The notes under the pieces are model-generated. The model worked only from the letters and a program-made list of their open reading frames with translations. It was not told the DNA's origin and searched no databases. From positions 16,421,447 to 16,485,446 of the forward strand of contig BSWB01000005.1 of the NCBI GenBank assembly GCA_033239125.1: a DNA stretch of 64,000 nt, given 5' to 3'. A program made the position numbers and the translations under genes. This document shows, piece after piece, positions 46,685-57,269 of the stretch. The stretch comes from Fagopyrum homotropicum. Its lineage: Eukaryota; Streptophyta; Magnoliopsida; Caryophyllales; Polygonaceae. Each line of letters opens with the position of its first letter. The first letter of the stretch is position 1.

Positions 46685-49600
46685 TGTAACACCCCGAATC
46701 CGCGGGACTCGGGATGCTACGGGTTGGGACCTCACAATGGGTCCCGACCCTTAGCCTGACAACAATTTCACCGGATCTTTCAACAAGACACAAATAAAGG
46801 CCAAAACGAAATACATTTTTATGCAATGCAATGAAACCCGAAACCATATAAACAAAAGACTACAGCCGAGTCAACAATTCAAACGACCAAACGTCGAAAA
46901 CATACAATACATTATTATATCTACAAGACTCCACCCACAAACCCATCCTACAATGTACGGACCCCGGCTGCCCACTCTTCCGGATCTCTCGGCCGCGTCC
47001 CTAACCTGCAAGGTAACTACAACAATATCGGTATAAAACCGTTAGCTAGCATTCAAGGCATTAGAATCATGGTTTTGGCACACACACACATAAGGCATCA
47101 TAAACACACAACATGTTCCAAAATACCCAATCCGGTTTATTATCTTTTTATTATTAGGTCATATCCCGTTCTAATTCACTTCTTTTGTGACACGAGAATC
47201 TTAAAGATCTCGCCCTTGTCCCCTTTCACCATACGGGTTTGTACTTGATGCGGATCAGCATCACCCGATGGACTGGTCGCAAGGCACCTCCCAGTCATCC
47301 CCATTTTGGACCGGACATAGCGGTCACCGCCCGTTATCATACACTTGGGCCAAATATAAACATATAAAGTCGGTGGTCCTATTACCGGTGTAGATGTTAT
47401 AATATAAGCAATAAACACACACATAAACAATAAACACACACCACCAAACACGCATTGAAACTAATACAGAGAATACGAGCTAAGTAAGTCCGAAGACTTA
47501 CCTCGTCCCAAATATAAACCCGCTAACCACCGCTCTTAACTTCCCGTAGGAAGGCACTCAACGCCTGGTCAAAACATGGCACACAATCAACATCTCTCTC
47601 ACATGCTAGAAGTCCTTAGACTTCTAGTCGCAACGGTCTTGCAAGATCATAAACCATAACCAAGATAGGATAACGACTCCTAATCCTCACGATCTCACAA
47701 GGTCATAACCATCACAACACAAGCTAGGATACCCTCGTTCTAGTCCACAACCTCAACATCATACAACCTCAACCCCTAAATTCTCACAAGCTCAACATAT
47801 AACTTAAAGCCATAAACAACCTCACAACATAATATCAACTCCTCAACTCCTACAACATTTCATAATCAACCAAACTCACCTAAGGTCCATAACCACTACT
47901 TGGTATTCACTCTAAGTTATGCTAGATCCAACTTAGCATGATACTAATACTAAACATAACTAAATCAAGTAAGATCATAAGCTCGGGGGAGAGGGTACTC
48001 ACATGACGTCAAAAGACGGATGTCAAACTTGGATTCGTTAGGCCTTTATCGGGGCACTTCCGGACCTAAAACCAAAGCTACACAAATTTAGCTAATACGC
48101 TAAATTTGATCGGAATATTTAATATACATAAAACTAAGGAAAACTCTATTTCAAAAGCTCACGTTAAAATCCGTAAAAACCTTCCGGGAAAAATGTGAAA
48201 TTTTAGGAACTTGGTTGTAAAAACCGCAATTAATACTTTGAGCAATAAAGCGAATTTAAATCCAATAAGGCAAAATATATTGCGTTTCAATAAGAGGAAT
48301 ATCCCGTAAATAAAATCCAAGGTTCAATACCGCTAAGTCATTTCCGGGCAAAATACACAACATGCGTCGTAAACCCGCAATCCAAACTCCGGGCCGTAAA
48401 TACGGAACTCGAAAACTTAAACCATATCCCGAAAACAACTTTTAGCCAAAACCACAAAATATAATCCAGCAGGGGCATAAAATCATATTTATGAAACTTG
48501 GGTCATTTCCCATAATTAGTTTTCTGCAAGGGTATAAAATACAACTTCTAAAAATTAGGGTCATTACTGCAAATTCAAAGCAGTCTGTAATTATACCAAA
48601 ATCAAAGGGGGCCGATTTAAATTAGGGAATTAGGGTTTCAGGATTTTGCATCTTCTTCTGCGGCTGGGGAAAGGAATGACAGAGGCGGCAAAGCAAATCC
48701 CAACGAAGCTCCTCGACGGCCAACCAGGTAGCAAGGTACGGCGAGGCAGGCGAGGGCGAAGGCTGGCTCCGGCAGCGCAGCACAGCGGCGGCTCCGACAG
48801 CTTCTTCCGGTGGTAGTGAAGGTGGGGTTCCCCTCTGCTTTCTTTCTGCAAGGGCTCGCGACGAGCAGACGAGAGGGAACAGAGGCTCGCCTGGGTAAGT
48901 AAGGGCGGAGGACGGCTTCAGGAGAGAATGAGGCGGCAGACTCCCTTCTCCGGCGCTAGGGCATGCGAATACTGTGCACTTCCAGGCAGGATTCGACGAC
49001 GAAGGAGGTGGTGGTGCAAGGAGGCGTCTCTTCCCTGCGATTGGAAGCTCTGATCTCCGGTGGCGTGAAGAGGTGGCAGCTCAAGGTTGTCCGATGTTGG
49101 TGGCGCAGAGGCGGGAGGTTGATGAGGTTGCGGAGATGGACAACCGGAGGTCGAAGGTGGCTCCTCAATTGCGTTACCCAGGTAGCAGGGAGTATGAGAG
49201 TTCAGTGATTGTTGCTTCAGACTTGTTGAGTGCAAGAAGGAGAGTGGGAGAGAGAAAAGCTGGGCACCAGTGTGGGGAGCAAAAGAGGGTAACGAGGGGT
49301 TGGGTGTGGTGAGCGAGGGGTCGGAGATGGTGAAGCAGCAGAGATCATCATGACCCTGGGAGCAGGGAAGTAAAGAAAGAAGGGAGAAAGAGAGAAAATA
49401 AATAAGAATAAAAATAAAAAGGATAAAGTATAATAGAGTAAACTCGATCACAACGAATCGGAACCAAATTTCCAATTCGGAAATTTTCTGACTTTTCCGT
49501 AAGATAATATACGGACTTTATATATGTATCAAAATATATATATAAAAAAAATACTTACGGAAATATACTTTCCGATATAGGGGTCATTCTCGTAAAATAC

Positions 49601-49688
49601 TTTTGATATGTATAGTTAAGCTAATAAAGTATCGACAAAAGTAGGCAAATAAATATCGAAAACGCGCCTAATAAAATGAGGCGTTACA
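46685..49688 (-). mobile_element. Solo LTR F (3004 bp)
   Basis: One complete LTR with no internal region, plus-strand ends TGTAACACCCCG and GAGGCGTTACA, TSD TATAA (46680-46684 / 49689-49693). Solo LTRs form by recombination between the two LTRs of an element. Related to the LTRs of Gy-1 and Gy-E. GC-rich block about 48640-49370. Confidence 0.93.
47006..47501 (-). promoter_or_regulatory. Intron-like module, solo LTR F
   Basis: Minus strand: donor GGACGAG|GTAAGTC, branch-like GCTAACGG, acceptor CCTTGCAG|GTTAGGG; donor stem GTAAGTC-TTCG-GACTTAC. Second hairpin at 47193-47212. Confidence 0.5.
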
Positions 49689-49700
49689 TATAACACAAAC

Positions 49701-51987
49701 CAACTCAACATATTTTCTTTTAACATCCTTAAGCCCTAATTTTATTTTCAGATTATTTCATTTGAGTAAATTTACCTTTATTGGATAAACATTTCATAGA
49801 TAAGTTGTCATTATCCATTCACCTTTTCACCATTAGTTGTTTTCTACAAAACATGTTAGTAATTTATAGAGGCTTTCATGTATGGAATCCCTCACCACTT
49901 TTTGACTCTTATGTTAATGACACACTAGTATTGCTATCATTCGAGAAGGGTATCAAGTATACATATACATTCAACTAAGTTGTGACTAGAAAGTATTGAT
50001 CTAGATCCCCTCGGCAGCCGCCAAGAAATTAATTATTTAAATATCATACCACCTAAGTTGCATTTGCTAGTTTCCCAATAAGTGATTTGTAACCATGAAT
50101 TTATCTTTATAAATTTGATACAAATATTTTACGACTACAAAAATCATATGTACAAATGAAATGTAATATAGTGAAAGAAATAAGTATAACTATACTTCAG
50201 ATTTTTTAAGGTTCTGTTTTTTTAATAAATTTAAAATTCTCAACTGCTAAAAAGCGATCCAATTATGGTTTATCATAAGGTTATATTTTTACATTTTGTT
50301 TTGTATTGTTAACTATTGGTCATTATTAAAAATGAAGCTTCATATAAACTATAAAAAGCTTTATTGTGACGTTGTTCGTAAAACAAAACGACACTATCTT
50401 GTTATCCTTTGACCAATCTTTTCTGTTGGTCATCCAACCTATGTTATCCTTTGACTCGCTTAACCAACAAGATAATTTAGCATGTGAAAATCACCAAATT
50501 TGTTAGGATGATATAAGCACATATATAGATTTTTCAAAAAAAAAAAAGAATTCGTTGACAAAAAAGAGGAAGAAAAAAACGAAGAAATCATTAGATAAAA
50601 AATTATTTATTGTGTAATTTTTTTTTTGTTTTCCTATGCATTGAAAAAAATAATTAAAAATAGAAACTTTTCAAATTAAACTTTTAATTTCCATTATTAA
50701 TAGAGTACAATAATTTTAACTTAATTACTCTAAAAACGTTGTTATAAGGTAAAAGAGTAACAAATTTATTATTTCGAATCATCTCTTTTTCTACAATCTG
50801 AGAATTATTTTGTGGTATTTCTCAATTTATACAAAGGTTTGGAGTGTGTTGTGTGCAAAGCGGTAGCGGTAGAGGTTGAGGCAGGAATATCCTTTAAGGA
50901 AGAGGTAATGGTAAAGTCTAGTTTAAATACAAACGCTCTGTGAGAGTATCTTAAAAAAACTAACGTTTAAGACAATAATAACTTAAAATAATTGCAAAAC
51001 ACCCTTATGGCATTAAATTGCTAAACGTTATCTCTACTAATATTGTTTTAGTATTTTCAAACGTAGGTGTAATTATCATGAAAACAACATGTTTTTGATC
51101 CTCATAAGTATTAAATTGCTTGCCACTAATGTTCTTTGTATGTGTAGGTTATAAACATAATTTACCCTATTATTATCTGTATAAATTTCCTTTTATTATA
51201 TTTAATACTAAAGTCATTATGAGATTTCCTTGTTATATGTTTCAATTAAATATATTGTCACTAATAGTCTTGTTTTTTGTCATGGACTAAAGAGTTACAA
51301 TATTATTTCGTAAATCGAAGCCACTATAGTTGGTGGACATTATGAGGCGACTAAAAATAGCACAAACTCAAGATTGAACATGATCTTGGACTATAAATCA
51401 ACTTCATCAACTACTTCATCGCAATCATCAAGGAAAAAACGCTCTTACTCACAACCTTTGCCATGAACCCCAACAACAATGTTAAGAGTGAAAAGGATGC
51501 TTCACCACCGCAACAAGGTGGTAGTCAACCCAAATCCAGCGAGAACCCGAGGGTTGAAGAATCCATTGGAGTGGAGGATATAGAAGATATATTTGTGGTG
51601 ATGGGCTGTGCTAGATGCCATATATATTGTATGGTATCTAAGAAAACCCCAAAGTGTGCACAATGCGGCTCCACAAACCTGATTTTTATTCCCCCAGCGA
51701 AATAATTGTGTGTTGTACGGCCCTCTTATGAAACGTGGTGCTTCCTTTGTTGCATCATCATTGCTTCATAACATCCTTAAAATTTGGGGTGTTTAATTCA
51801 TATATTTATTTCATGTCACATCTTTCGTTGATATATCAAGAAGTGCTATGACACATGATATGTTTATCGTTTTAGTTATTACTAAAAGTAGTTCTTTGTC
51901 ATTTGAAATCAAGGACCTTTTTTATTTATAGTTATCATTTAAATCTACATCTATTGTTTATGTTGAGGTATATCGTCTCAACTACTT
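49701..51987 (+). repeat. Array unit 2, right part
   Basis: Resumes unit 2 after Gy-A. 49701-51380 is AT-rich with no supported gene; the GIR1-like ORF with its TATA box (51392-51397) follows. Confidence 0.93.
51463..51705 (+). CDS. GIR1-like zinc-ribbon small protein, copy 2
   Basis: 80 residues, intact, with CARC and CAQC zinc-ligand pairs and the family pattern GCxRCxxYxM...PKCxxCxST. It differs from copy 1 by Asn to Ser in the Pro/Ser-rich half, Cys to Ser in MVSKK and Val to Ala in CAQC. The upstream ATG of copy 1 is ATC here, so this start is the only one. It keeps the 12-base leader repeat (AACTACTTCATC) that copies 3 and 4 lack. Function is inferred from the family: a small nuclear protein interacting with transcription factors or corepressors in epidermal or root-hair control. 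No EAR motif is visible. Confidence 0.72.
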   Translation: MNPNNNVKSEKDASPPQQGGSQPKSSENPRVEESIGVEDIEDIFVVMGCARCHIYCMVSKKTPKCAQCGSTNLIFIPPAK

Positions 51988-54387
51988 ATAATTGTAGCGC
52001 TTGTGCCCGTGATTATAAATTTGTAGTACCCAAAAACATCACAAGCAAAAGGTAGTATTATCTCGGATCTCACCCTAAATAGGTTTGATTTTTATCGAAC
52101 CGGTCTCAAACCGACTCAACATATTTTCTTTTAACATCCTTAAGCCCTAATTTTATTTTCAGATTATTTCATTTGAGTAAATTTACCTTTATTGGATAAA
52201 CATTTCATAGAAAAGTTGTCATTATCCATTCACCTTTTCACCATTAGTTGTTTTCTACAAAACATGTTAGTAATTTATAGAGGCTTTCATGTATGGAATC
52301 CCACACCACTTTTTGACTCTTATGTTAATGACACACTAGTATAGCTATCATTCGAGAAGGGTATCAAGTATACATATACATTCAACTAAGTTGTGACTAG
52401 AAAGTATTGATCTAGATCCCCTCGGCAGCCGCCAAGAAATTAATTATTTAAATATCATACCATCTAAGTTGCATTTGCTAGTTTTCCAATAAGTGATTTG
52501 TAACCATGAATTTATCTTTATAAACTTGATACAAATATTTTACGACTACAAAAATCATATGTACAAATGAAATGTAATTTAGTGAAAGAAATAAGTATAA
52601 CTATACTTCAGATTTTTTAAGGTTCTGTTATTTTAATAAATTTAAAATTCTCAACTGCTAAAAAGCGATCCAATTATGGTTTATCATAAGGTTATATTTT
52701 TACATTTTGTTTTGTATTGTTAACTATTGGTCATTATTAAAAATGAAGCTTCATATAAACTATAAAAAGCTTTATTGTGACGGTGTTCGTAAAACAAAAC
52801 GACACTATCTTGTTATCCTTTGACCAATCTTTTATGTTGGTCATCCAACCTATGTTATCCTTTGACTCGCTTAACCAACAAGATAATTTAGCATGTGAAA
52901 ATCACCAAATTTGTTAGGATGATATAAGCACATATATAGATTTTTCAAAAAAAAAAAAGAATTCGTTGACAAAAAAGAGGAAGACAAAAACGAAGAAATC
53001 ATTAGATAAAAAATTATTTATTGTGTAATTTTTTTTTTGTTTTCCTATGCATTGAAAAAAATAATTAAAAATAGAAACTTTTCAAATTAAACTTTTAATT
53101 TCCATTATTAATAGAGTACAATAATTTTAACTTAATTACTCTAAAAACGTTGTTATAAGGTAAAAGAGTAACAAATTTATTATTTCGAATCATCTCTTTT
53201 TCTACAATCTGAGAATTATTTTGTGGTATTTCTCAAATTATACAAAGGTTTGGAGTGTGTTGTGTGCAAAGCGGTAGCGGTAGAGGTTGAGGCAGGAATA
53301 TCCTTTAAGGAAGAGGCAATGGTAAAGTCTAGTTTAAATACAAACGCTCTGTGAGAGTATCTTAAAAAAAAATAACGTTTAAGACAATAATAACTTAAAA
53401 TAATTACAAAACACCCTTATGGCATTAAATTGCTAAACGTTATCTCTACTAATATTGGTTTAGTATTTTCAAACGTATGTGTAATTATCATGAAAACAAC
53501 ATGTTTTTGATCCTCATAAGTATTAAATTGCTTGCCACTAATGTTCTTTGTATGTGTAGGTTATAAACATAATTTACCCTATTATTATCTGTATAAATTT
53601 CCTTTTATTATATTTAATACTAAAGTCATTATGAGATTTCCTTGTTATATGTTTCAATTAAATATATTGTCACTAATAGTCTTGTTTTTTGTCATGGACT
53701 AAAGAGTTACAATATTATTTCGTAAATCGAAGCCACTATAGTTGGTGGACATTATGAGGCGACTAAAAATAGCACAAACTCAAGATTGAACATGATCTTG
53801 GACTATAAATCAACTTCATCGCAATCATCAAGGAAAAAACGCTCTTACTCACAACCTTCGCCATGAACCCCAACAACAATGTTAAGAGTGAAAAGGATGC
53901 TTCACCACCGCAACAAGGTGGTAGTCAACCCAAATCCAGCGAGAACCCGAGGGTTGAAGAATCCATTGGAGTGGAGGATATAGAAGATATATTTGTGGTG
54001 ATGGGCTGTGCTAGATGCCATATATATTGTATGGTATCTAAGAAAACCCCAAAATGTGCACAATGCGGCTCCACAAACCTGATTTTTATTCCCCCAGCGA
54101 AATAATTGTGTGTTGTACGGCCCTCTTATGAAACGTGGTGCTTCCTTTGTTGCATCATCATTGCTTCATAACATCCTTAAAATTTGGGGTGTTTAATTCA
54201 TATATTTATTTCATGTCACAACTTTCGTTGATATATCAAGAAGTGCTATGACACATGATATGTTTATCGTTTTAGTTATTACTAAAAGTAGTTCTTTGTC
54301 ATTTGAAATCAAGGACCTTTTTTATTTATAGTTATCATTTAAATCTACATCTATTGTTTATGTTGAGGTATATCGTCTCAACTACTT
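51988..54387 (+). repeat. Array unit 3
   Basis: 2400 bp. Shares many private variants with unit 4 (for example GACGGTGTTCG, TTTATGTTGG, AGACAAAAACG, and a 12-base leader deletion), so the two arose by a recent duplication or conversion. Confidence 0.95.
53863..54105 (+). CDS. GIR1-like zinc-ribbon small protein, copy 3
   Basis: 80 residues with the same protein sequence as copy 2; one silent change (AAA for AAG before the second CxxC) was noticed. All four Cys ligands are present. TATA box at 53804-53809; the leader is 12 bases shorter than in copies 1 and 2. The next unit lies 2400 bp downstream with the same spacing. Confidence 0.72.
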   Translation: MNPNNNVKSEKDASPPQQGGSQPKSSENPRVEESIGVEDIEDIFVVMGCARCHIYCMVSKKTPKCAQCGSTNLIFIPPAK

Positions 54388-56787
54388 ATAATTGTAGCGC
54401 TTGTGCCCGTGATTATAAATTTGTAGTACCCAAAAACATCACAAGCAAAAGGTAGTATTATCTCGGATCTCACCCTAAATAGGTTTGATTTTTATCGAAC
54501 CGGTCTCAAACCGACTCAACATATTTTCTTTTAACATCCTTAAGCCCTAATTTTATTTTCAGATTATTTCATTTGAGTAAATTTACCTTTATTGGATAAA
54601 CATTTCATAGAAAAGTTGTCATTATCCATTCACCTTTTCACCATTAGTTGTTTTCTACAAAACATGTTAGTAATTTATAGAGGCTTTCATGTATGGAATC
54701 CCACACCACTTTTTGACTCTTATGTTAATGACACACTAGTATAGCTATCATTCGAGAAGGGTATCAAGTATACATATACATTCAACTAAGTTGTGACTAG
54801 AAAGTATTGATCTAGATCCCCTCGGCAGCCGCCAAGAAATTAATTATTTAAATATCATACCATCTAAGTTGCATTTGCTAGTTTTCCAATAAGTGATTTG
54901 TAACCATGAATTTATCTTTATAAACTTGATACAAATATTTTACGACTACAAAAATCATATGTACAAATGAAATGTAATATAGTGAAAGAAATAAGTATAA
55001 CTATACTTCAGATTTTTTAAGGTTCTGTTTTTTTAATAAATTTAAAATTCTCAACTGCTAAAAAGCGATCCAATTATGGTTTATCATAAGGTTATATTTT
55101 TACATTTTGTTTTGTATTGTTAACTATTGGTCATTATTAAAAATGAAGCTTCATATAAACTATAAAAAGCTTTATTGTGACGGTGTTCGTAAAACAAAAC
55201 GACACTATCTTGTTATCCTTTGACCAATCTTTTATGTTGGTCATCCAACCTATGTTATCCTTTGACTCGCTTAACCAACAAGATAATTTAGCATGTGAAA
55301 ATCACCAAATTTGTTAGGATGATATAAGCACATATATAGATTTTTCAAAAAAAAAAAAGAATTCGTTGACAAAAAAGAGGAAGACAAAAACGAAGAAATC
55401 ATTAGATAAAAAATTATTTATTGTGTAATTTTTTTTTTGTTTTCCTATGCATTGAAAAAAATAATTAAAAATAGAAACTTTTCAAATTAAACTTTTAATT
55501 TCCATTATTAATAGAGTACAATAATTTTAACTTAATTACTCTAAAAACGTTGTTATAAGGTAAAAGAGTAACAAATTTATTATTTCGAATCATCTCTTTT
55601 TCTACAATCTGAGAATTATTTTGTGGTATTTCTCAAATTATACAAAGGTTTGGAGTGTGTTGTGTGCAAAGCGGTAGCGGTAGAGGTTGAGGCAGGAATA
55701 TCCTTTAAGGAAGAGGCAATGGTAAAGTCTAGTTTAAATACAAACACTCTGTGAGAGTATCTTAAAAAAAAATAACGTTTAAGACAATAATAACTTAAAA
55801 TAATTACAAAACACCCTTATGGCATTAAATTGCTAAACGTTATCTCTACTAATATTGGTTTAGTATTTTCAAACGTAGGTGTAATTATCATGAAAACAAC
55901 ATGTTTTTGATCCTCATAAGTATTAAATTGCTTGCCACTAATGTTCTTTGTATGTGTAGGTTATAAACATAATTTACCCTATTATTATCTGTATAAATTT
56001 CCTTTTATTATATTTAATACTAAAGTCATTATGAGATTTCCTTGTTATATGTTTCAATTAAATATATTGTCACTAATAGTCTTGTTTTTTGTCATGGACT
56101 AAAGAGTTACAATATTATTTCGTAAATCGAAGCCACTATAGTTGGTGGACATTATGAGGCGACTAAAAATAGCACAAACTCAAGATTGAACATGATCTTG
56201 GACTATAAATCAACTTCATCGCAATCATCAAGGAAAAAACGCTCTTACTCACAACCTTCGCCATGAACCCCAACAACAATGTTAAGAGTGAAAAGGATGC
56301 TTCACCACCGCAACAAGGTGGTAGTCAACCCAAATCCAGCGAGAACCCGAGGGTTGAAGAATCCATTGGAGTGGAGGATATAGAAGATATATTTGTGGTG
56401 ATGTGTTGTGCTAGATGCCATATATATTATATGGTATCTAAGAAAACCCCAAAGTGTGCACAATGCGGCTCCACAAACCTGATTTTTATTCCCCCAGCGA
56501 AATAATTGTGTGTTGTACGGCCCTCTTATGAAACGTGGTGCTTCCTTTGTTGCATGATCATTGCTTCATAACATCCTTAAAATTTGGGGTGTTTAATTCA
56601 TATATTTATTTCATGTCACATCTTTCGTTGATATATCAAGAAGTGCTATGACACATGATATGTTTATCGTTTTAATTATTACTAAAAGTAGTTCTTTGTC
56701 ATTTGAAATCAAGGACCTTTTTTATTTATAGTTATCATTTGAATCTACATCTATTGTTTATGTTGAGGTATATCGTCTCAACTAGTT
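54388..56787 (+). repeat. Array unit 4
   Basis: 2400 bp, nearly the same as unit 3; its distal part is closer to unit 1 in a few positions (for example GAATCTACATC and ACTAGTTATA), which suggests exchange between units. Confidence 0.95.
56263..56505 (+). CDS. GIR1-like zinc-ribbon small protein, copy 4
   Basis: 80 residues, open, but with two changes around the first zinc knuckle: the conserved Gly before CARC is Cys (GGC to TGT, two bases) and IYCM is IYYM. Both CxxC pairs remain. The Gly is characteristic of the family's GCxRC pattern, so folding or partner binding may differ. TATA box at 56204-56209. Could be a diverging or relaxed copy. Confidence 0.68.
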   Translation: MNPNNNVKSEKDASPPQQGGSQPKSSENPRVEESIGVEDIEDIFVVMCCARCHIYYMVSKKTPKCAQCGSTNLIFIPPAK

Positions 56788-57269
56788 ATAATTGTAGCGT
56801 TTGTGCCCGTGATTATAAATTTGTAGTACCCAAAAACATCACAAGCAAAAGGTAGTATTATCTCGGATCTCACCCTAAATAGGTTTGATTTTTATCGAAC
56901 CGGTCTCAAACCGACTCAACATATTTTATTTTAACATCCTTAAGCCCTAATTTTATTTTCAGATTATTTCATTTGAGTAAATTTACCTTTATTGGATAAA
57001 CATTTCATAGATAAGTTGTCATTATCCATTCACCTTTTCACCATTAGTTGTTTTCTACAAAACATGTTAGTAATTTATAGAGGCTTTCATGTATGGAATC
57101 CCACACCACTTTTTGACTCTTATGTTAATGACACACTAGTATTGCTATCATTCGAGAAGGGTATCAAGTATACATATACATTCAACTAAGTTGTGACTAG
57201 AAAGTATTGATCTAGATCCCCTCGGCAGCTGCCAAGAAATTAATTATTTAAATATCATACCATCTTTGT
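56788..57269 (+). repeat. Array unit 5, partial
   Basis: 482 bp of a fifth unit, cut by Gy-E. It ends CATCTTTGT where the other units read CATCTAAGTTG, so a few bases changed at the junction. Its rest, with a possible fifth gene, would lie beyond Gy-E. Confidence 0.92.

Larger units (their letters stand above)
7963..49695 (-). mobile_element. Gy-A: gypsy element hosting four nested elements
   Basis: Minus-strand chromovirus with TSD CAAAC (7958-7962 / 49696-49700). Its own parts are: 3' LTR 7963-11042; internal 11043-14792 and 25866-26431; 5' LTR in four pieces, 26432-28205, 37214-37378, 46504-46684 and 49694-49695. The interruptions are Gy-B, Gy-C, Gy-D and solo LTR F. When the pieces are joined, the right LTR lacks about 960 bp present in the left one. 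No functional ORF remains in Gy-A itself. Confidence 0.92.
5429..57269 (+). repeat. Tandem array of ~2.4-kb units with GIR1-like genes, interrupted
   Basis: Four complete head-to-tail units and part of a fifth are present: unit 1 5429-7838; unit 2 7839-7962 plus 49701-51987; unit 3 51988-54387; unit 4 54388-56787; unit 5 56788-57269. I took ATAATTGTAGC as the arbitrary unit start. Units 3 and 4 are both 2400 bp; units 1 and 2 are about 2410 bp. Units are AT-rich and carry one GIR1-like ORF about 230-290 bp before the unit end. Both ends of the array are hidden by gypsy insertions, so more units may lie outside. Confidence 0.95.
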
